DNA of 64,000 bases, from the NCBI GenBank assembly GCA_027559495.1, contig JAMXSV010000023.1, positions 682,001 to 746,000 of the forward strand, in the 5' to 3' direction. Below are positions 48,359 through 58,813 of this stretch, one piece after another. Under the pieces are notes generated by a model. The model saw only the letters and a list, made by a program, of their open reading frames with translations. It ran no database searches and was not told the DNA's origin. Numbering within the stretch: position 1 is the stretch's first letter; each line of letters opens with the position of its first letter. Origin of the DNA: Aurifilum marmelostoma (lineage: Eukaryota; Ascomycota; Sordariomycetes; Diaporthales; Cryphonectriaceae). The position numbers were made by a program, and so were the translations under genes.

Positions 48359-48361
<3 letters not shown>

Positions 48362-48392
<31 letters not shown>

Positions 48393-48410
48393 TGTGTGCG
48401 TGTGTGCGTG
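48362..48410. repeat. (GT)n microsatellite
   Basis: A 49-bp GT repeat with a few single-base interruptions, the longest dinucleotide repeat in the window. Confidence 0.9.
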
Positions 48411-51289
48411 GGTTATCTCGAGATCCAGGTGTGTGGAGGTTTTAGGGTGGAAGGCAGCGAGTGTCGTTGAAAAAAAGAAGGGGAGCCCACCCACGCACAT
48501 CTGGAGGCAGGTGCAGGGGGGCGGATGCTTGTGCCACCCCACTCAAGTCCACCCAATGCCAGCCTGCCGCACAGGGATACCAGCAGAATGCTCGACTGTG
48601 AGTGGCCAGGCGCTACTGCTAGCGGGCCGCGGGACCCAAGATTTGCCCCAACCGGTCTGGCGTCAGCTGGGGAGGTAGGATCGAAGGAATTACTTCACAC
48701 ATGAAACAGTCGTCTCACCTGGCTCCCCACCTTCTCCTACCTCGCCCAGCCCTGCCGACCTATCGCAACCGCTCCTCCGCTACCAGTCCAACCTCGACTT
48801 GGGCTCCGTCCTCGCCTACAGCCTACATACCAAGACACTCCGCACACGATACGGTCAGCGCCATCGAGTAGCCCTACGCCCGTCCCAAAAGGGAAAATTG
48901 ACATCGCTCACCGACAAGAAGGTCATTGATGGGCGGGGGAGAGGAAAGGACGATGGTGTGTTGACCGCCCTGGATTGGGGGGGGAAAGGATTAACAGTCT
49001 ATGATGAATAAACATCCACAAAGACCATGATTGGTAAGGGTTGCTAACGATAGACAGATATATTCACGACGGAAACCTGGTCTAGCTACCATCATCGACA
49101 GCACCTTTTTGTCCTATGACTCAACAGATCTGACATCGCCGGGGAGGGGGAGGGGTTTGGCGAGCCCAAGTGCTCCAGGGGACATGGGGTACACAATTCT
49201 ATCTTGTCCTAGCCGGGCCATGTTTGGCCCTGACAGTGACAGCACAGGGCGAGCGGGACGAGTGGGCAGGCGACAGCCTTCCGCTGATCCCGAACAACGA
49301 GGTTCCGAGGGATGAGTGCCACTGGACCACGGTGCTCTCCCTACATCGTGGAGCCAGCCATCAGACCATTGTGTACTACAATGTACAGGCTCAGCCTTCA
49401 GCGGATCCATCCATCATTCTCCCCCCGCCCCCCCCCCCAAAGTTCGAGATGCCCTTCCTCATCGACAGTCTGGGTCATGTCACAGACTCAAGGTCTGGGG
49501 ACGTGATACGGCCCTCGGAGTGGTGAATCAGATCTCCTGGGGGTGTGCGGGGGTAGACCAATCGGCACCCGGGAAAGACTTCATCCTACCGTTTTCCTTA
49601 CCAACCGTTCTGGCTTCCTTGGCATGTTTGACCGAGTCTGAGGCAGGGTCTGGCCGCGAGTTCCGTGAGCCAAACCAGACACCGAGCCCAGAGTGCCATG
49701 TACTAGCCCAGTGTCCCCCCCCTGGTAGCACTTTGACCAGTACTCTGCTGCTTGCGATACACACTTCTGACGCTGTAGCAGTTCGAGCTTCTCATATTAC
49801 ACATGTCAAGACGATCATGAACGGTGGCTTGCGAAGCCGGGCGCTCCGTTTGAATCATCGTCTCCTGGGTGGGGATCGCCAATCTCCTTCATTATGAGGT
49901 TCGCGCCATGCGATGGAGATCTCGAGAATCGGCCGCTACAGTCTTCCGCAGGGGCTCGTCATCTTGATCTAGCACCTCCAGATCTTCGTCTTGCCGGGCG
50001 CTCCAGAAATTCCTCCCCTCTCTTTCGCTCTCGCGCCCGGGTGTGTGTGTGTGTGTGTACATGGAGGGCCCCCTCCCACCCCGGCTCGCCACACCAACAC
50101 AACTCATCCATACCATCCCAATTATAGTCGAGCTTAGCCCAGCTCCCTGGTAGAATACCCCTCTGGAGATCTTTATGCGAAGGCTGCACATAAGGCAAGC
50201 CACCCTGGAAATGATTACTCTTGTGGAGCCCTGAGCGACACTGCCTTCGGGGAGTCCACGGCGGCTAAGTATCCAAGGACCGGGAGAGAATGACGACGCA
50301 TACCGGACATCGAGGGAACCCTATTCTACTACTATGTAAGTATGTATGCCGAGACTTTTGACTCAGTGTACTGGGTGTTTACTGCTAAGATTCGCGCGCG
50401 TCTGACATTCAATTTTCACTCGGTCAGACTCGCATCGAGCCATGGTTGCTGGTGTGGACGTTGACGTATTCACCTACCACCTTCATCCGTCCCTTGTGCT
50501 TCTGACTAACTTGGCAGACGTCGCATCCCGTGTGCGCGCGAGGTCGAGACCACGGAGGCCATGTTGCACTGTGACACACCCTCTACTAAAACTCTTGCGG
50601 GAAGACCTTGCGGGTGCCCGTACTACGGTACCGAGTCGCGGTAGCCTGCAAGCAGGCAGATGGAACGTTGACGTCTCCAGCAGCATCCGAGCGCCGAGCG
50701 CGCGTCTCTCTCCCCCCTCCAAACCCCCCCACCCCGGTCTTGCAGTCTCACCCACAGACGCCGCCGCATCGTTCCCTTTCTGAAGCAGCCGGGCGAAGTT
50801 TGCAGCCCGTTGAGGCATGGTGCTAGAGCCAATCTGGGAGACTGTACCGTCAAATGTTTCCATCACTTACCTAACCCAAGAAGGAGGGGGGCCGCTGAGG
50901 GAAACAACAGATGCTTCCATGGCAGCTTCGATAACTTATTCTTTTGTTGTGGGTCCGGCACTCTGCCCGCCCATCAAGACCTTGCCCCGGGGCGCCCGCC
51001 AGCAGGGACCAGCGTGCAAGTCTCGACTGTACAGGTATATTCTGAGGTGGTTTAGCGGGGATGCGATCGCTGGACGCATGAAGAGCTCATCTCTTTTGGG
51101 GAAATTGTCCTGATTGATCGAGCTAATAAGCGGGCTTGTTACGGTCTATAATCGGGCTCTTATGGAGATCAGGCCCTTGACACACACGACTCTGCCCTAC
51201 AACAACGCTCGTCTGGGATAACGTTGGCTTTTGTGGTTTCTTTTTTTTTCTTTCCCTTCCCATTCCCTTGCCTTGCCATCGGCGACCCT

Positions 51290-51308
51290 CCCCCCCCCCC
51301 CCCCCCCC
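51290..51308. repeat. Poly(C) run of 19
   Basis: Nineteen C's in a row, the longest C/G run seen in the window. Confidence 0.9.
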
Positions 51309-51741
51309 AACAACCCCTTTCCTCCCCACAATCGGGCTGGAGGCCGCCAACTCGGTCGTACTTCAGCCTGGCTCGTAGCCCTGCGATCCCTATTGGTGGG
51401 CAAGCGACGCACGAGCTGACGAGGCCCTACTGACCCCACTAACATAGAGTGTGTGTCGTGTATGGATAGACCACTAAAGCCGACCAAGGTTTTGCAAGAC
51501 TTGCCTCTTTCTCCCCAAACACTTTATTTCTGACGTTTATACCCTTCATCCGGACACAGCCCATTCGTCAGCGGGCTAAAGATAAGCTGAACTTGGTTCA
51601 TCCTCTCCCTCTTCCTCCTTGTCGTAGGTCGTATGCCGAGTCTTGACCTCGGCCTGAGCGTACTGTGTAGCAGCCCGGGTTCTCCCCCCGGACCCTGCAA
51701 CTGGACAGTGATCATCCAGGACGCCCAAGACCCAGTCAGGG

Positions 51742-51768
51742 TTTTTTTTTTTTTTTTTTTTTTTTTTT
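51742..51768. repeat. Poly(T) run of 27
   Basis: Twenty-seven T's in a row, the longest mononucleotide run in the window. Its exact length is likely to be uncertain in any assembly. Confidence 0.9.
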
Positions 51769-53670
51769 GTGTTGCCCAAAGCCCTCCACTCCGTACTTAG
51801 ATTGACGATATCCAGATGGGCCCCTCCTTTCCCCCTCGATTTCGAATCCCTCGCCCTACCTTATCGGGCCCAGCGGGTCCGTTTTTGAATGTTTTAAGTC
51901 ATGGGGGAGCCCCATTCCTTCCCGTCTCGTCGGCGGCGCTCGTGCCATCATCTAGTACTCACTCATAATACACACAGTATGACTACTACCAAGCTTGCCT
52001 CTTTTCCCACCCTTCTTCCGCCCTTATCCACAGTGACTTAAATACGGTATTGTTGTGCTGTGTCCCACATCGCCGAGCACGGCCTTGTTTGGAGGAGGGA
52101 AAAAGGCCCCCCCCCCTCTCCCCTCTTCCCTCCCCCCCCAAAACACAGCCATAGCCATCCCTGGCCGTTGATCTGGCCCAGTCTTGTCGTGTGCATGCAA
52201 TGTTGTTTTTTTTTAATTTCCGAAACTTCTGTAAATAGCCCATTCCAGGGATATCACACCTGTCAGAGTGGGCAAAAGGGAAAACCGATGCTACGTAGAG
52301 CTTGTAGAAAAAAAGAGGACAAGAGAAAAAAAAACAAGCCACAAGAAACATGAATAATGGGACATGGTAGCTTTAACCCCGCCCTCATTGGGAAGGCAAG
52401 AAGACGAGAAAGGAAGAGGGAGAAAGGAAACCAGGGACGAAATCAGCACTGTACTATGAAGGACCCGCCCATGCACAGACAAGACCTCGGATATTTCCGT
52501 GGGCGCGCGATACCAAGATTGTGACGTTATGTTTGCTTCAACTCTTGATTTTTAAGTGTTCTAAGAATTAAAAAAAACTGTTGTGTTGCTTGTGAGGAGT
52601 TGGTAGTATTATGTAGTGTATACCTACTACCCTTTACGCTATCCATCATCCCTTTCTCCCCCCCAACCCCTACAGCCCTGTGTTCGACGCCGTGCATAAT
52701 GGAATTTGGCCGGAATACCTCCCTTTCCACAACAGGTTTTTTTTTCTTCTTCTTTCTTCGTTTTGGTGGGAAGACAGCCCGCACGCGCGCACACACGCAC
52801 ACACACATGCACACAGCCTCCCTCTACCCCTTATCCCGCATGACACCGATACAACATCTACCCGCTCTCCCGCGGGTCGGGGGGAAGGGCGGGGGGGGAC
52901 AGCGCCGCTGAGCAAAGATCTGACCACCAGAAGACAAAAGGGGATCAAGACATCAACCCGGCAGTCGAGTGGCTGCGTCAGGGTCTAACCGCCCGCTGTT
53001 TCTTTCCCCCCTCCCTTCTCCCCGCGGATTGATTAAGAGATGACGATTCAGCCTTGCTCGTCATATTCTTTCCGAGGCCGAGCGCGAGAGGCGCCCCCCG
53101 TCAGGATCTTGTAGATTGGCAGATTTCTGCAGAATAGTAATGTAAGCACCCAAGAAAAGGGTGAAATGGAAGGGAAGGAGAGGCTTCGCTGGCCAGGGGG
53201 GCACGCGATGAGTAGCGATGATGCTGTCGTTGTTACTACCTTGGCTCGTCTAGATCGTTTGTAATCAGCTTTCTTTGTTGAAGAACCCTAACTCCGTCGG
53301 CTGAGAGCATCGTCCGAAGGCTTCATGCCCCCGCCCCCATCCCCTACGTGTTACATGGTTTGTTGGCCTCCTTGCATCGCCTCAGGAGAAAAGCAAGCAC
53401 GATTCGGCCCTATCACGCCGCGACGATGGGGTACGTCACCCAACACCGAGTGCAGGCTCTCTCTTCCCCTATGTCTCTCATGATCCTCCCGCAACGAACC
53501 CAGGCGGCGTAACCTCTACACGTCAGATGCAACACATACCAGATGCTTTCTGACACAAGAATTTGCCTAGCCTACCAAGATGCGGTCCATCTATGTGTCT
53601 CGACGCCCTCGTGACACACATACACGGGCTCCCTCACCAAAAGGACGTCAGCCCTTGAAGCTGGGCGTCC

Positions 53671-54447
53671 TCACAGGTCCTTATTGATCCTCTTCCAGAC
53701 CCCTTCCTCAGCAGCAGCAATCTTCTCGCCCGCCGCCAACATCGCCCCCTTCACGCTGCCCCAGACGCCAGCCTCCTCCCCGTTCCCGTAGTCTCCTCCC
53801 CCTCCCAACCGCCGCCTCTCCTCCTCATTCCTCTCCAGGGCCTCCTGCGCAGCCCGCTGGTACCGGTCCAGCTCGCCCGCGTTCGGGTTCTGCTGATAGC
53901 CTGGCGGATGCTCAAGCGGCGAGGGAGCGGCGACAAAGGCGGTGCTGGTCCCGCGCTGAGCGCCCTGTGTCGCTGAGGCGGACGGCGCCGTGATGGACAT
54001 CTGGGGTGGGTAGTATGCTGGAGCCTGCGGCTGGATGGAGGACGCCTCGCCGGCCTTGGGCGGCGGCGGGAGGCCTGTGGACCTGGCTGCTGGCGGGTGT
54101 GTCGTTGAGCCGGGCGGCACAGGGAAGGCTGCTGGCTGAGGAAGTGGCGGGCCTGGAGAGGCGAGAGGTTGTGTGGGTGTAGGCTGAGGGGGTGCGTGCT
54201 GCTGCTGCTGCTGCTGCTGCTGCTGTGATAGAGAGACTGTGCCTGTGGGCGCTGGCATGGAGGGCACAGCGCCTGCTTGGGCTGGTGGGTATGGGTTGTT
54301 GTGTACGGTCCCTCCTGATGCGCCCTGTGTGGTTGTAGGTGGTGGTTGGTTTGCGCCCTGATCCTTCTCTGCTGCTGTCTGGGGCGTCACTCCATTTGCT
54401 TTGGCCGCATTGATGGGGCTGTGAGAATAGATTGGAATAGGAGGCAT
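53671..54447 (-). CDS. Conserved fungal disordered protein, unknown function
   Basis: Single exon, 258 residues, with ATG at 54447. The N-terminus (IYSHSPINAAKANGVTPQTA) and the C-terminus (a charged helix, LDRYQRAAQEALERNEEERR, then a short amphipathic segment GVWGSVKGAMLAAGEKIAAA ending RINKDL) look conserved in related fungi from memory. The middle is Pro/Gln/Ala-rich with a poly-Gln run. No known domain, signal peptide or membrane segment is visible. The C-terminal amphipathic helix could touch a membrane or a partner protein, but no role can be assigned. The gene is divergent from the Arp8 gene. Confidence 0.75.
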   Translation of the reverse strand: MPPIPIYSHSPINAAKANGVTPQTAAEKDQGANQPPPTTTQGASGGTVHNNPYPPAQAGAVPSMPAPTGTVSLSQQQQQQQQQHAPPQPTPTQPLASPGPPLPQPAAFPVPPGSTTHPPAARSTGLPPPPKAGEASSIQPQAPAYYPPQMSITAPSASATQGAQRGTSTAFVAAPSPLEHPPGYQQNPNAGELDRYQRAAQEALERNEEERRRLGGGGDYGNGEEAGVWGSVKGAMLAAGEKIAAAEEGVWKRINKDL

Positions 54448-55689
54448 TTTGTTGACCTTTCTGCTCTCTTTTGAGATGAGCAGGGAAGGCTTTCGTTGGA
54501 TTCTTGGGTTGATGAGGAGGTCAAAGGAAGCAAGCAGCCCCGATTTCCTTGGCAGAGAGCTGAATATCCTCTTTGAAAGGGAAAGAATTTGGAGGCTCTG
54601 TGGGTATGATTCTGAGTCAACGTGTCCACAAGCTGATGTGTCTCGTATTGAAGTGACTGTTGTTCCAAGGGAAAGGATGTGTCCCGTCTGGAATTCTAGG
54701 CTGTCATGGTTGCCTTTTCAAGAGGCAGGAGACAGTTTGAATGCGGCAAGGCAACGACGTCATTGCTGTCAGGTGATGGACCTCCTTGCAATACTAGGAG
54801 GGGCAGGTACGGTACGTGACGACCCAAAAGGAAGCAACGAAATAAAGAAACAAAAGATAGAAACATATGCCTTGAGTAAGAAGTGTTTTAATTTTTATTG
54901 AATAATATGCACAAAAAATTACAGTGAATTTAAAATGTCACAGGCAGAGGTGGCAGATTGGCTTTAATTATTTGTACAAATGTGTTCTGTAATTGATAAA
55001 TATATTATAAGAAGGACAACTTAAAACTGTGTGGTTTCTTTGCAGTTAGCACGCTCACTTGGGACATATCCCCAGATGTCCTATTATTCTTGCACCTCAA
55101 CTTGTTGTTGTATCTTTAAAGGCTCCTTTGTGGTGGTATTGTATTCCATCCCCATTGGCTCCAGTTGTTAGGAATCCAGATTTTGACGCCAATTCGATCT
55201 TGATCAGGCATGAGTACTTGAATATTTATTGAAACTTGACAGCATTAGATTCAATTTTAACGGAAAATGATTCTTCTTGCAGTTCGACAGCACATATAAA
55301 TACTGGCGCAATTAAATCAGTCAATATGCTGGGAAACATGAAGAGGTGGTGGCATGGCCCTGTCTTGTAAGGCAAGAACAAAAGGCAGGCACAGGAGGGT
55401 TGCGGGATACAGGGCATTCTGGTGCACGGGCCATCTGCACTTCCTAGTGTGTGTGCACTAAGTTCTAACACAGCTAACCGACTGCTCCTCTTCACAGCCA
55501 AGGGTCCTCTCTGCAGGTTGCACGCGAGGCGGCACACCTAGAGCTTGTTGAGCTCGCGGGTCGCGAATTTCGAGATGACCTGCTATTCAATCCCGTGAAC
55601 CTCGCCCAGACACCACCACCACCGCCACCTCCTCGGCCTCTTCCTCATCACACCATCGCCAACCCATCAACACAACAAACAAAGTCACC
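54448..55689. promoter_or_regulatory. Divergent promoter region with an A+T-rich block
   Basis: This 1.24-kb interval lies between the divergent genes at 53671-54447 (-) and 55690-58180 (+). From about 54832 to 55330 the base composition drops sharply: G+C is 20 of 60 at 54901-54960 and 14 of 60 at 54961-55020. No coding sequence was recognised. Confidence 0.5.
55295..55302 (+). promoter_or_regulatory. TATA-like element (TATAAATA)
   Basis: TATAAATA lies 388 bp upstream of the Arp8 start codon at the edge of the A+T-rich block. It is a weak candidate, because such matches are common in A+T-rich DNA. Confidence 0.25.
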
Positions 55690-58180
55690 ATGGTTGGCAA
55701 GGTCAGCGAGCGTGTGCTCGCCCGTGAGGGTCAGTATCTCTCTCTTGTCCCTCTCCATCTGCGAAGGGCCGATGGAAGGAATGCGACAAAGGACGTGTGG
55801 GCTTTTGCTGACCGGTGATACCCAACGCAACAGGTCTCGAGCGGACTGACAACGGCATGAAGCAGAGCAGCTGGCCAGATGTCATGCCCATCAACCAGAA
55901 GAACTACTATACGTAGGCTAACCCCCCCCCCCCCCGGGGGGTCTCCCTCCCCTTCTCTTCTGGCCCTGATGGCCCAGGCTCTCACAACAAATGGATGGCT
56001 GACCTGCCCTTCCCTGGCCCCTGCCCTCGTGAAGAGACTACATGAAACGGGATGACCAGATTCTACCTCTGCGGCTCCAGAACGAAGCCAACCGCGATCG
56101 AATTGTGCAGACGGCCAAGGACCGAGACCGCGAGCGCGCCCTCAACCCCAGAGGCGAGGTTCCGCTGCTGGCAGAAGATGTGCCCGAGGAGATTGGTGCC
56201 GTCGCAGATGAGGACGGTGCCGTACCAGTCAAGAACGATGCCTCATATATCATCGTCATCCACCCCGGCAGTCAAAACCTCCGCATAGGTTTTGCAAGCG
56301 ACGCGCTGCCCAAGACCATACCCATGACCCTGGCGACTCGATTCCCCCAGACCGAATCGGAGCAGTACGAGGCCCTCCCTAGACGACAGTTCGAGGCAAA
56401 GACGTCTGAAGAGCAGTATGGCGAGGACTGGTCCAAGAAGTACACGAAGCAGTCCAGCGACCTGAAGATCGACATGCGCGCCAACAAGCGCAAGGTCCTG
56501 CCCAACTCGAAAGAGCTGGTTGTTAACTACAACCGCCGAGCAGACCCCGAGATTATACCCGTCCACAACGATCCTCTTCAGGTGGAGTGGACAGACGTCA
56601 GGTCGCTCGAGGACCCCAACTCTGTCGCCTCGTGCTTCATCGGCAATGCTGCCCAGAGGGTGCCGGACGACTCGAATCCCAAGTTCAAGCTGTGGTGGCC
56701 CATGCAGTGCGGCTGGCTCAACGAGGACGACTACACGAGCAAGGAGCACCTGTACGACGACTTCGAGACCCTGCTCGACAAGGCCATCCGGCAAGAGCTC
56801 GGCCTGAACAAGAACAGCGCCTGGAAGCAGTACAGCTGCGTCTTTGTCATCCCCGACCTCTACGATAAGAGATACGTCGAACAGGCACTCCGGTCCTGCA
56901 TGAACTGGTTCGAGTTCTCAAAGGTCTGCTTCATACAAGAGAGCATGGCCGCGACCTTCGGAGCAGGATATACGCAGGCCTGCGTTGTGGATGTCGGCGC
57001 GCAAAAGACGTCCATCACCTGCGTCGAAGACGGCCTGTGTCTAGAGGATTCGCGCATCAACCTCAAGTACGGTGGCTACGATGTGACCGAGACATTCATC
57101 AAGATGATGCTGTTCGACAACTTCCCCTACGCAGACATCAACCTCCGCCGGCGGCACGACTTCCTCCTGGCCGAGGAGCTCAAGATCAAGCACTGCACCA
57201 TGACACAGGCAGAGATCTCGGTCCAGCTCTTCCAGTTCCACCTGCGAGCTCCGAATCAGCCCACGCGCAAGTACCAGTTCAAGACGTACGATGAGGTTAT
57301 ACTGGCCCCGATGGGCTTCTACGACCCGGAGATCTTCGACAACTCGACGAAGCTGCGCGGCCGCCGGAAGATCATCGACCGCTCCTACAACCCTTACGAG
57401 GTCGAGGTCCCCGACGACCCCTTGTCGGCGGCACAGACCAGCATCCTGGCCCTGTCCAAGCCCTCAATAAACCAGCTCAACCTCGGGGTCAACGGCACGG
57501 CTCCTGCGACTGCCGAGTTTGCCACGCCGATGAAGGAGAAGCCGAACCCCTTCAACAACATCGCCCGTGACGGCACACCACAGGCCTCTAATGCTCCATC
57601 GCCCGCGCCAGAGGGTGCCAGCACGCCGGTCCCACCTCCTTTTGTCTTTGGCGGTGGTGCAAAGGAGAACCTGAACGGCAACGCAAGCCCAGCACCCAAC
57701 GGCGGGACGCCAGCCCCGACCACCAACGGGTTCCAGCCGCAGATCCAGGCCACGCCGGCTCCACAGGGCATGTTCGTCGACCCCAGCGTGCCTGTGAGCA
57801 AGCTCCAGGCCATGGAGCGGGACTCGGTGCTCCCCATCGCGCCCCTGGACACGGCCATCATGACATCTATACAACACGCCGCTAAGGGCGATGAGAAGAA
57901 GACCCGCGACCTCATGGGCTCCATCATGGTGATCGGCGGCGGCGCAAAGATCCCACACTTCACCTCGTATCTCGAGGAGAGGCTCCGCGCCCGGCGGCCC
58001 GACATTGCGGATAGGGTCCTCGTGTCGCGCAGCGCGAGGGATATGGACGAGCAGGTGGTGGTCTGGAAGGGCGCCAGCGTCTTTGGCAAGCTCTCGATGA
58101 ACGACTCGTGGATCACCCCGTACGAGTTTGAGAGGCTGGGACCGAGGACTCTGCACCACAAGGTTCTGTGGGCGTGGTAA
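55690..58180 (+). CDS. arp8: Actin-related protein Arp8, INO80 complex subunit
   Basis: Join(55690..55729, 55834..55912, 56035..58180), 754 residues. The joins give MVGKVSERVLAREGLERTDN and INQKNYYTDYMKRDDQ, as expected for fungal Arp8. The actin-fold body contains IVIHPGSQNLRIGFASDALP near the start, LWWPMQCGWLNEDDY, FVIPDLYDKRYVEQALRSCM, VVDVGAQKTSITCVEDG and RYGG-like LKYGGYDVTETF. The C-terminal actin lobe includes SIMVIGGGAKIPHFTSYLEE and the end VVWKGASVFGKL. Arp8 joins Arp4 and actin on the Ino80 HSA helix and helps the remodeller grip linker DNA and histones. Residues about 490-585 form a Pro/Ala/Asn-rich insertion in the actin fold, common in fungal Arp8. The start was chosen from the joined 40-nt first exon. 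Confidence 0.95.
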
Positions 58181-58813
58181 AGAGAAGCAATAAAGCTCAC
58201 GCAGAGGGTACGGCGGCGTACCCGAACCAACCAAAAAGCAAAAGGGGAAAATTGGTCGCGAAGGGAAAGCATTGTTTTTCATCGATGATTTCTATGCAGG
58301 CCTGGAAGGTGGGCGAGAGTGAGAAGAGGGACGGAGGAGAGGATTTCGTCAATTTCAAAAGGGGATAAATGGCGTTCGGTGTTGGTAAACACGGGCAGAC
58401 GCGGATTTCTCAAGGAGCTCCCGCACACAAACAAACAGACGACCAAGGGGAGCTTTCTCAGCGATTTTTACTGTGGGACAATGGTTATGGACCTCTGACA
58501 TACCTTTTTCTTTTTTCTTTTACTGAGGGGTCAGCGATAGATAAGTCATGGCCTAGAGGAGTAACATGGAGAATGAAATTCACACTTGGTTGCATTCAAG
58601 GCTGCACAGGGAACACCAGGCATACTATTGGCGACCAATAGCGAATATGAAGATGAAAATTTCGATCTTCCTCTTGTTGATAGAACAGTCAATCCCATCG
58701 CGCCTATCAAGAAAAGGAAAGGCGAGATTCGCCGACTAGACACGAAGCTACGAAGCCACAAAAGACGCCGCAGGTCTCTCTTTGCCTTGCACAAAAAGTC
58801 TTCACTGCCCAGA
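58181..58813. other. Convergent 3' regions of arp8 and plc1
   Basis: No gene recognised. The 633-bp interval holds the 3' ends of the convergent Arp8 (+) and PLC (-) transcripts. An AATAAA at 58189-58194 is only 8 nt after the Arp8 stop codon, probably too close to be the sole poly(A) signal. Confidence 0.5.

Larger units (their letters stand above)
45115..53670. other. 8.6-kb region without a recognisable gene
   Basis: No open frame here resembles a known family and no coherent set of exons could be built. The part next to 45114 is the promoter and leader of the Rua1-type gene. The rest is dense in simple repeats: AAT, GA, GT, AGG, TGGC, and long C, T and A runs. A GTAC-rich patch lies at 50320-50380. 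Confidence 0.4.
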
